Origin: Bacillota bacterium
Lineage (GTDB): Bacteria; Bacillota; Clostridia; Christensenellales; CAG-138
Length of the DNA stretch: 16,944 bases
Direction of reading: 5' to 3'
Assembly (NCBI GenBank): GCA_023399275.1
Contig: JAEWQH010000020.1
Coordinates: forward strand, 1 to 16,944
Every line of letters starts with the position of its first letter. Position 1 is the stretch's first letter. A model generated the notes under the pieces. That model was not told where the DNA came from. It saw only the letters and a program-made list of their open reading frames with translations, and did no database searches. The position numbers and the translations under genes are program-made. Shown piece by piece: positions 11,199 through 16,944 of this stretch.

Positions 11199-12746
11199 TC
11201 AGCCGGCAATCAGCGACTTCCCGGTCATCTCCTTGGGTACCGGTAACCCCAGCAGCTCGAGCAGCGTCGGCGCAAGGTCGCTTAATCTGCCGCCCTCGCG
11301 GAGCACGGCATGTTTGCGCGTGTTGTCCACAAGGATGCAGGGCACAGGGTTTGTCGTATGCGCGGTAAACGGAACGTTTTCCGCCTCATCCCACATCTTC
11401 TCGCAGTTGCCATGGTCGGCGGTGATGATGCAGCGCCCGCCAGTCTTGAGGATGGCGTCTACCACCTTCGCCGCGCAGGCGTCTACGGCATGCACCGCTG
11501 CGGTCGCCGCCGCCATCACGCCCGTGTGGCCGACCATATCGGGGTTGGCGAAGTTGAGGATCATCACGTCGTACTTGCCGCTCTCGATGCGCCGGACGGC
11601 CTCGTCCGCCACCTCATACGCGCTCATCTCCGGCTTGAGATCGTAGGTTGCCACCTTGGGAGAAGCGATCAGTGCGCGATCCTCACCCAGGTTTGGCGCT
11701 TCCACGCCGCCGTTGAAGAAGAAGGTCACGTGTGCGTACTTCTCCGTCTCAGCGATGCGCAGCTGCGTCAACCCGTTGTCCGCAAGATACGCGCCAAAGG
11801 TGTTGTCCAGCGACTCGGGCAGGTAGGCAACGTGCACACGATCGCCGAAGGTCTTATCATACTGCGTCATGCAGACATAGTAGAGCGGGAAGAAACCGCT
11901 CTTGCGCGGAAATGCGTCAAAATCGTCAAACACCAGCGTACGGGTGATCTCGCGGGCACGGTCGGGGCGGAAATTGAAGAAGATCACGCTGTCGTTGGCG
12001 GAGATCTTTCCGACGGGCGCGCCGTTTTCGAGCACGACGGTGGGCAGGACGAATTCGTCCGTCTCCCCTTTGTCATAGCTCTTTTGCATGGCTTCTTCGC
12101 CCGAAGCGGCCATTTCGCCCTCGCCATCGACCAGCGCGACATAGGCCTTCTCCACGCGCTCATAGCGGTTATCGCGATCCATGGCGTAGTAGCGGCCCAT
12201 AACGGTGGCGATCTTGCCCACGCCGATCTGCTTGAGCTTTGCGTCCAGCGCCTCGACATACCCCTTGCCGCTGCTTGGCGGCACGTCGCGCCCATCCATA
12301 AAGCAATGCACGAATACCTTCTTCAGCCCCGCGTCTTTTGCCAGCTGAACCAGCGCGTAGAGATGCGTGTTGTGGGAGTGCACGCCGCCGTCGGAGAGCA
12401 ATCCCATCAGGTGCAGCGCGCTGTCGTGCCGCTTGCAGTTTTCAATCGCGCCCAAAAACGCCTTGTTTTCGAAGAAATCTCCGTCTGAAATCGCCTTGGT
12501 GATGCGCGTAAGCTCCTGGTAGACGATTCGCCCCGCGCCGATGTTGAGGTGCCCCACCTCGCTGTTGCCCATCTGGCCTTCCGGCAGGCCTACGTCCATG
12601 CCGCTCGCCGCGATCTGTACATGCGGATACTCGTTCCAAAGGCGCGAGATATTCGTCGCGCCGTCGGCCTTGATGGCGTTGAATTCCTTTTCCCTGGAGC
12701 AGCCAAAGCCGTCCAGTATGATTAAAGCTGTGATCGGTTTCGTCAT
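11199..12746 (-). CDS. gpmI: 2,3-bisphosphoglycerate-independent phosphoglycerate mutase
   Basis: The 515-aa, manganese-dependent enzyme interconverts 3- and 2-phosphoglycerate in glycolysis. Visible active-site parts are ALIILDGFG (D12), GQMGNSEVGH with the phosphorylated serine S62, LLSDGGVHSH, FMDGRDVPP, GRYYAMDRDNRY, NFRPDRAREI, NPDMVGHTG, TADHGN, and AHTTNPVP, which together supply the two-metal site. The length matches the family (about 510). The ATG overlaps the tpiA TGA by one base (TGATG), which couples their translation. It is the last gene of the pgk-tpiA-gpmI cluster; enolase and gap are not in the window. Confidence 0.96.
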   Translation of the reverse strand: MTKPITALIILDGFGCSREKEFNAIKADGATNISRLWNEYPHVQIAASGMDVGLPEGQMGNSEVGHLNIGAGRIVYQELTRITKAISDGDFFENKAFLGAIENCKRHDSALHLMGLLSDGGVHSHNTHLYALVQLAKDAGLKKVFVHCFMDGRDVPPSSGKGYVEALDAKLKQIGVGKIATVMGRYYAMDRDNRYERVEKAYVALVDGEGEMAASGEEAMQKSYDKGETDEFVLPTVVLENGAPVGKISANDSVIFFNFRPDRAREITRTLVFDDFDAFPRKSGFFPLYYVCMTQYDKTFGDRVHVAYLPESLDNTFGAYLADNGLTQLRIAETEKYAHVTFFFNGGVEAPNLGEDRALIASPKVATYDLKPEMSAYEVADEAVRRIESGKYDVMILNFANPDMVGHTGVMAAATAAVHAVDACAAKVVDAILKTGGRCIITADHGNCEKMWDEAENVPFTAHTTNPVPCILVDNTRKHAVLREGGRLSDLAPTLLELLGLPVPKEMTGKSLIAG

Positions 12747-13492
12747 CAGAAGTGGACCACCTTTGAGAAGTCCTCGCTCTTAAGCGAGGCGCCGCCGATC
12801 AGTCCGCCGTCGATCTCCGGCATCGCCATGAGCTCGGAAGCGTTCTTTGCGTTCATGCTGCCGCCGTACTGGATGCGCACCTCCTGCGCCACCTTCTGGC
12901 CGTAGACGCTTGCGATGGCGTCGCGGATGACCTTGATGGTCGTGTTCGCGTCCTCGCTCGTGGCGGTCTTGCCCGTGCCGATGGCCCAGATGGGCTCGTA
13001 GGCGACGACCGAGCGGATGACTTCCTCCGCGGTAAAGCCAGCCAACGCCGCAACGGTCTGCTTGCTTACGATGGTATCGGTCACGCCGCTCTCGCGCTGC
13101 TCGAGCGACTCGCCCACGCAGATGATGGGCGTGATGTTCGCCTCCAGTGCGGCCTTGGCGCGCTTGTTGACCGTCTCATCCGTCTCGCCGAAATACTGCC
13201 TGCGCTCGCTGTGGCCGACGATGGCGTAGCTCACGCCCATAGACAGCAGCATATCCGCGCTGATCTCGCCCGTAAAGGCGCCTTTGGGCGCCCAGTGGAT
13301 GTTCTGCGCGCCGAGCTTGATGTTGGTGCCCACGAGCAGCTTGCCCACAAGCGCAAGATCCACATATGGCGGGCAGACGACGACGTCGCAAGCCGCGTCC
13401 TTCACCAGCGGAATGAGCTCCACGACGAGCCGCTCCGCCTCTGCGGGGGTCATATTCATCTTCCAGTTGCCTGCGATGACCGGTTTTCTCAT
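12746..13492 (-). CDS. tpiA: Triosephosphate isomerase
   Basis: The 248-aa TIM-barrel enzyme interconverts dihydroxyacetone phosphate and glyceraldehyde 3-phosphate. The catalytic residues are all present: N9 and K11 in AGNWKMN, H94 in IVGHSERR, E166 in AYEPIWAIGTGKTA (which starts the mobile loop), and the phosphate-binding YGGS (209-212) and GGLIGGASL. The start has GAAAGGA upstream. It is separated from pgk by 97 bases that hold two hairpins, and it overlaps gpmI by one base. Confidence 0.96.
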   Translation of the reverse strand: MRKPVIAGNWKMNMTPAEAERLVVELIPLVKDAACDVVVCPPYVDLALVGKLLVGTNIKLGAQNIHWAPKGAFTGEISADMLLSMGVSYAIVGHSERRQYFGETDETVNKRAKAALEANITPIICVGESLEQRESGVTDTIVSKQTVAALAGFTAEEVIRSVVAYEPIWAIGTGKTATSEDANTTIKVIRDAIASVYGQKVAQEVRIQYGGSMNAKNASELMAMPEIDGGLIGGASLKSEDFSKVVHF

Positions 13493-13522
13493 AATCGTAG
13501 ATTCCTTTCGATATTGGTCGTT

Positions 13523-13577
13523 GCCGCGCGTGCGCGGCTGTTGAGAAACCGCCGGAACGCGCGGTGCGCTCCGGCGG
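13523..13577 (-). promoter_or_regulatory. Two hairpins between pgk and tpiA
   Basis: On the minus strand, first CCGCCGGA...TCCGGCGG (13549-13577, 8-bp outer stem with a GC-rich inside) followed by TTTCTC. Then comes a perfect 7-bp hairpin, GCCGCGC-AC-GCGCGGC (13523-13538). The first could act as a partial terminator or the pair as an RNA-processing barrier, setting pgk level apart from tpiA-gpmI. No promoter was found between them. Confidence 0.5.
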
Positions 13578-13589
13578 ACATTTTCTTGC

Positions 13590-14777
13590 TTATTTGTCGT
13601 TGAGCACAGCTACGCCCGGCAGAACCTTGCCCTCGAGAAACTCCAGGGAAGCGCCGCCGCCGGTCGAGATATGCGTCATCTGCTTGGCAAAGCCGAGCTT
13701 CTTGACCGCCGAAGCCGAGTCGCCGCCGCCGATGATCGTCGTGCCCTTGCATTCGGCGCAGGCCTGCGCGACCGCGCGGGTGCCCTCGGCAAACGCCGGC
13801 ATTTCAAACACGCCCATCGGCCCGTTCCAGATGACCGTCTTGGCCGCCAGGATCGTCTTGCGGAAAAGTTCGCAGGTTTTCGGCCCGATGTCGAGCCCCA
13901 TCCAGCCCTCCGGCATGCAGCAGGAATCGACCACCTTGTGTTCCGCATCCGGCGCGTAAGCGCTCGCAACCACGTTGTCGATCGGCAGCAGGAAATTTAC
14001 GCCCTTTGCCTTCGCCTTGGTCATGATATCCTTGGCCAGTTCAACGCTGTCCGCATCCAGCAGCGAAGTGCCGATCTCCATCCCCTGCGCCTTGAAGAAG
14101 GTATATGCCATGCCGCCGCCGATGATGAGCGAGTCGCACTTGTCGAGCAGGTTGGTGATCACGCCGATCTTGTCGGAGACCTTCGCGCCGCCGAGAATGG
14201 CGACAAACGGACGCTCCGGATCCTCAAGCGCCTTGCCCATCACGCCGAGCTCCTTGCCGATCAAAAAGCCCGCCACCGCCGGCAGATAGGCGGCTACGCC
14301 CGCCGTGGAGGCATGCGCGCGGTGAACGGTGCCAAACGCATCCGAAACATACAGCTCGGCAAGGCTTGCCAGCTCCTTGGCAAACGCTGGATCGTTCTTC
14401 TCCTCCTCGGGGTGGAAGCGAACGTTCTCCAGCAGCACGATCTCGCCTTCCTTCATATCCGCAACCGCCGCTCGGGCGGATTCGCCGATGACGTCGTCCG
14501 CCATCCAGATACGCGTATCCGGCAGCAGCTCGCTCAGGCGCTCGCCGACGGGCGCGAGGGAAAACTTCGGGTCAACCTTGCCTTTCGGGCGGCCGAGGTG
14601 CGAGCAGAGGATGACTTTCGCCTTATGATCCAGCAGGTACTGAATCGTCGGCAGCGCGGCGACGATGCGCTTATCGTCCGCAACCTTGCCGTCCTCAGTC
14701 AGCGGAACGTTGAAGTCCACGCGCACAAGCACCCGCTTGCCGGCTACGTCTACATCTTCAATGGTTTTTTTTGCCAT
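13590..14777 (-). CDS. pgk: Phosphoglycerate kinase
   Basis: The 395-aa enzyme transfers phosphate from 1,3-bisphosphoglycerate to ADP, the first ATP-making step of lower glycolysis. The N-domain substrate site is seen in VRVDFNVPL (18-26) and CSHLGRPKG (58-66). The hinge and nucleotide side are seen in AILGGAKVSDKIGVI, NGPMGVFE, IIGGGDSASAV, and HISTGGGASLEFLEG. The length is normal. The ATG at 14777 has GGAGG 8 bases upstream; an upstream ATG in frame has none. It is first in the cluster with tpiA and gpmI, driven by a promoter with an extended -10 box. Confidence 0.96.
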   Translation of the reverse strand: MAKKTIEDVDVAGKRVLVRVDFNVPLTEDGKVADDKRIVAALPTIQYLLDHKAKVILCSHLGRPKGKVDPKFSLAPVGERLSELLPDTRIWMADDVIGESARAAVADMKEGEIVLLENVRFHPEEEKNDPAFAKELASLAELYVSDAFGTVHRAHASTAGVAAYLPAVAGFLIGKELGVMGKALEDPERPFVAILGGAKVSDKIGVITNLLDKCDSLIIGGGMAYTFFKAQGMEIGTSLLDADSVELAKDIMTKAKAKGVNFLLPIDNVVASAYAPDAEHKVVDSCCMPEGWMGLDIGPKTCELFRKTILAAKTVIWNGPMGVFEMPAFAEGTRAVAQACAECKGTTIIGGGDSASAVKKLGFAKQMTHISTGGGASLEFLEGKVLPGVAVLNDK

Positions 14778-14824
14778 GGTGGTGTTCCTCCGTATTGTTA
14801 TATTCAATCATGTTTTATCGATTT

Positions 14825-14830
14825 ATTATA
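14825..14830 (-). promoter_or_regulatory. Extended -10 promoter of pgk-tpiA-gpmI
   Basis: On the minus strand TGC precedes TATAAT (14825-14830), which makes an extended -10 element. The -35 region at 17 bases (TGTTCA) is poor. The start of transcription would lie about 40 bases before the pgk start codon. Confidence 0.65.
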
Positions 14831-14990
14831 GCACGCTCCGCCGCATTTGAACAGAATGGCGTGCCTCCCGGGATAAAATTTCACCGCGCCGCAGAACGCG
14901 GAAAGCGGGCGGACCGGCGCAAAAGCCGCGCGCCGCCGCCAAATCGGCATGCCGGGAGGACGCTTCTCCGCTCGGCCCAAACGACCGCTT

Positions 14991-15719
14991 CTATATGCAG
15001 TATCGCCCTCGTTCTTTTACCACAAATGCGGCCGAAAAGTCAATCTCTTTTTTCATCGCCTCTTCCGTATCCCGCTTGCCCCAAAGATGCGTCAAATACA
15101 GCGTTCCGACGCCGGCGCTTCGCGCCAGCGAACAGGCTTCTTTCACGGTCATATGCGGGCCGGTCTGCGACGCATCCACAAAGCAGGCGTCTGCCAGCAG
15201 CGCATCCGCTCCCGCCGCCCCGCGCTCCATACCGGGGTACGGCTTCGTGTCCCCGGTGTAGAAGAGCACGGCCCCGTCCGCCCCGGTGATGCGCATGCCA
15301 TTGGTCGGCACGGGGTGCGCCATCGCCGAAAACGCAAGCGTTAGCGTACCGATTTGGATCGTGTCCCCGCCTTTGACCGCGTGCTGCGCAAAGAGGGCAT
15401 CCCGCGTGATCGCCCGGAGCGTATCAAACGGCTCTGCGGGGGTATAGAGCGGTACGCTGCGCTTCTGCCCCCCTTCGCGCACATCCTGCTGATCGAGCGC
15501 ATAGCGCATTACCAGCAGGTCGGAGCAATGGTCGAAATGCAGGTGTGACAGCACAATCGCATCCAGCTGCACGGGGCTGACGTACTCCATCAGCCGCGCG
15601 AGCACGCCGCTGCCGCAGTCGATCAGCACGCGCGTGGGCCCATCTTCGATCAGATAGCCGCTGCACGCGCCGCCGGGGCGCGGATAGGGCCCATAGCGGC
15701 CCAAAACGGTTAAAAACAT
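14991..15719 (-). CDS. MBL-fold metallo-hydrolase (RNase Z-like)
   Basis: The protein has 242 aa from the ATG at 15719, preceded by GGAGGGG. The metallo-beta-lactamase metal ligands are all present: H59-L-H61-F-D63-H64 in LSHLHFDHCSD, H135 in AMAHPVPTNGM, D157 in FYTGDTKPY, and H211 in LTHLWG. The HPVP block and overall length place it near the RNase Z/cyclic nucleotide phosphodiesterase branch of hydrolases. It lacks features that would prove tRNA processing, so the substrate is unassigned. It follows the ECF-type gene by 11 bases and is likely cotranscribed. The 14850-14990 gap downstream is GC-rich with no clear terminator. Confidence 0.85.
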   Translation of the reverse strand: MFLTVLGRYGPYPRPGGACSGYLIEDGPTRVLIDCGSGVLARLMEYVSPVQLDAIVLSHLHFDHCSDLLVMRYALDQQDVREGGQKRSVPLYTPAEPFDTLRAITRDALFAQHAVKGGDTIQIGTLTLAFSAMAHPVPTNGMRITGADGAVLFYTGDTKPYPGMERGAAGADALLADACFVDASQTGPHMTVKEACSLARSAGVGTLYLTHLWGKRDTEEAMKKEIDFSAAFVVKERGRYCI

Positions 15720-15730
15720 AGCCCCTCCGT

Positions 15731-16279
15731 CTACTCCGCAGGCCGGCGAATCTCCAGCATCCGCTCGGGCTGCATCACCGGCATGTAGCGCAGGATGCAT
15801 GCGCCGAGCAGGGTGCACACGACGCCCTGCAGCAGCTGCATCAGCAGCGTAATGCCGACCACAGAAAACTCGCGGATGATGACAAAGTCATATACGAGGA
15901 ACATCGCCAGCATACTTGCCTCGGCGATGCCGGCAACGGCAAAACTCTTCTTCCAGTCATCCACCTTGGCCGCGACCGCAAGCACAAAAACCGCCATCAG
16001 GCTGCGGATGATGATATTGCCGATGATGAAGTTCTTGCTGCCCATCACGATGTCGCCGATAACGATGCCGAATACCGGGGCGATGATGCCCCAAGGCGAG
16101 CCGAGCACCATGACGGAGGCAAAGATGCCCGCGTCCTGCAAAGAGGCATAGGCGTTCACATTCCCCAGCGCGGACGTCGTCGCATCCACCTGCACACGTA
16201 TCACCGAGAGCAGAAATGTGCCTGCCGCGCAGAGAAGGATCCAAATCAGCTGCCGTCGATCGAGGTTCTTCCAGTTCAT
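15731..16279 (-). CDS. ECF-type transporter substrate-binding (S) component, substrate unknown
   Basis: The 182-aa membrane protein has about six hydrophobic segments. An N-terminal segment (about 10-27) is followed by a loop and LGSPWGIIAPVFGIVIGDIV, a glycine-rich stretch typical of S components, which bind a vitamin or cofactor and dock on a shared energising module. NIIIRSLMAVFVLAVAA and AEASMLAMFLVYDFVI fit the later helices. No ATPase or T-component gene is in the window, as expected for group II ECF systems with shared modules. The start has GGGAGG 8 bases upstream. The substrate cannot be read from sequence. Confidence 0.7.
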   Translation of the reverse strand: MNWKNLDRRQLIWILLCAAGTFLLSVIRVQVDATTSALGNVNAYASLQDAGIFASVMVLGSPWGIIAPVFGIVIGDIVMGSKNFIIGNIIIRSLMAVFVLAVAAKVDDWKKSFAVAGIAEASMLAMFLVYDFVIIREFSVVGITLLMQLLQGVVCTLLGACILRYMPVMQPERMLEIRRPAE

Positions 16280-16320
16280 GAGCTAGCCTCCCGGGATAGA
16301 GTCGGGGAAACGCCGTTTTG

Positions 16321-16944
16321 CTATTCCCCCGCCTTGATGATTTCGTCAAGCAGATCGTCCAGCGAGATATCGTCGCCGCCGCTGGACTGCCCCGCGTAGC
16401 GCGAGACGGTTGGGATATCGTCCATCTCCGGCTCAGGCTCCGGCTCCCACTGCCGCACCTCGCCGAATTCGTCATAGCGGCGGGCCGCGCGCTCAGGCTC
16501 CTCCGGCGCGTCGGGCAAATCGTCGCCCGCTTGGGCAAGATAGTCGTCGAAAGCCCTCTCCGCGTCCGCGGAGGCCCCCGTCTCCGGCTTTTCTTCCACA
16601 CGCGGAGCCGTGTCCGCCGGCTCGTCCGCCGCGCTGAACAGCGCGCCCTCCGCCTGCGGTTCGTGGTCGCTCACCGCGTCGCTCTGCGCCCACGCCTGCG
16701 CGGAGTATGGCTCCGGCGCGGCTGCCTGCGGCGCGGGCTGGGTGAGCTGATCCGCCTGTGTCAAATAGTCGTCAAAGGCCTTCCTCGCGTCTGCGGAAAC
16801 CCCCATCTCCGGCTTTTCTTCCACACGCGGAGCCGTGTCCGCCGGCTCGTCCGCCGCGCCGAACAGCGCGCCCTCCGCCTGCGGTTCGTGGTCGCTCACC
16901 GCGTCGCTCTGCGCCCACGCCTGCGCGGAGTATGGCTCCGGCGC
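16321..16944 (-). CDS. Acidic tandem-repeat protein, C-terminal part (5' end outside window)
   Basis: The 207 visible codons run off the right edge in an open frame; a GTG at 16899 is not a convincing start because the same repeat continues upstream of it. The protein is rich in Ala, Pro, Glu and Asp, has no membrane segment or cysteine, and is predicted to be mostly disordered. A 75-residue unit (APEPYSAQAWAQSDAVSDHE, then EPADTAPRVEEKPE and AFDDYLxQA) occurs almost twice. After the repeats come EPEPEPEMDDIP and a C-terminal acidic helix, DISLDDLLDEIIKAGE, which could be a docking peptide. No family is recognised. It stops 41 bases before the ECF-type gene. Confidence 0.75.
   Translation of the reverse strand, partial: APEPYSAQAWAQSDAVSDHEPQAEGALFGAADEPADTAPRVEEKPEMGVSADARKAFDDYLTQADQLTQPAPQAAAPEPYSAQAWAQSDAVSDHEPQAEGALFSAADEPADTAPRVEEKPETGASADAERAFDDYLAQAGDDLPDAPEEPERAARRYDEFGEVRQWEPEPEPEMDDIPTVSRYAGQSSGGDDISLDDLLDEIIKAGE
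16536..16944 (-). repeat. 225-bp in-frame tandem repeat (array runs off window)
   Basis: Positions 16581-16719 and 16806-16944 match with a single difference seen by eye over 139 bases, at exactly 225 bases apart. Weaker similarity extends left to 16536/16761. The period is 75 codons, so the array can change length without breaking the frame. The near identity at DNA level points to a recent duplication or ongoing exchange. Confidence 0.9.

Noticed and set aside
13671..14831. A 386-codon plus-strand frame opposite pgk, and similar long antisense frames over gpmI.
   Set aside because: pgk and gpmI carry complete catalytic motifs on the other strand; the antisense frames show no family pattern.
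1..16944. CRISPR array or group II intron.
   Set aside because: No regularly spaced short repeats with unique spacers and no reverse-transcriptase frame were seen. The only tandem array is the coding 225-bp repeat at the right edge.

Overview
The window looks like a chromosomal segment of a fairly GC-rich anaerobic Firmicute (class Clostridia) in which a scarred genomic island of lower GC has landed at the 3' end of the tmRNA gene. The evidence is the gene content (a Clostridia-type LysA, SmpB, SecG and a pgk-tpiA-gpmI glycolytic cluster), strong AGGAGG-type ribosome binding sites, and mobile-element parts typical of Clostridia: large serine recombinases, an IS3-type orfA and small element genes. 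Base composition changes visibly near 7107. Almost everything reads on the minus strand; the one clear plus-strand gene is a 63-aa ORF at 129-320. No gene-free stretch exceeds 300 bases.

Positions 1-7106 are accessory DNA. From the left they hold the start of an IS3-family orfA, a small element-type ORF, a decayed serine-recombinase C-terminus with an in-frame stop, and a compact three-gene operon (779-2564). That operon is led by a RelB/DinJ-like ribbon-helix-helix protein with a long C-terminal extension, under a near-consensus promoter with repeats that look like an operator. Next come a truncated HTH regulator, a second copy of the small ORF's tail with a strong terminator, and a complete arsenic-type operon: arsR, COG0701 permease, DUF2703-like protein, thioredoxin-like protein and an AhpD-like protein (5761 to 3282). 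The operon has a promoter and a palindromic ArsR site. A small Spo0A-C-like gene and the C-terminal half of a second serine recombinase follow. The recombinase reading frame stops matching its family exactly where the ssrA 3' CCA begins.

Positions 7107-16944 are core genome: ssrA, a polytopic membrane protein of unknown function, lysA, smpB, secG, gpmI, tpiA, pgk, a metallo-beta-lactamase-fold hydrolase, an ECF-type S component, and the 3' end of an acidic protein built from 75-residue tandem repeats. smpB and ssrA, the two parts of trans-translation, lie 2.7 kb apart. pgk-tpiA-gpmI supplies consecutive steps of lower glycolysis, with stop/start overlap between tpiA and gpmI.

The best candidate for an undescribed system is the three-gene RHH-led operon at 779-2564. 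It has the architecture and regulation expected of a toxin-antitoxin or defence module, but neither downstream gene is a recognised toxin. The island itself appears immobile, because both recombinases lack their catalytic N-terminal halves within the window.
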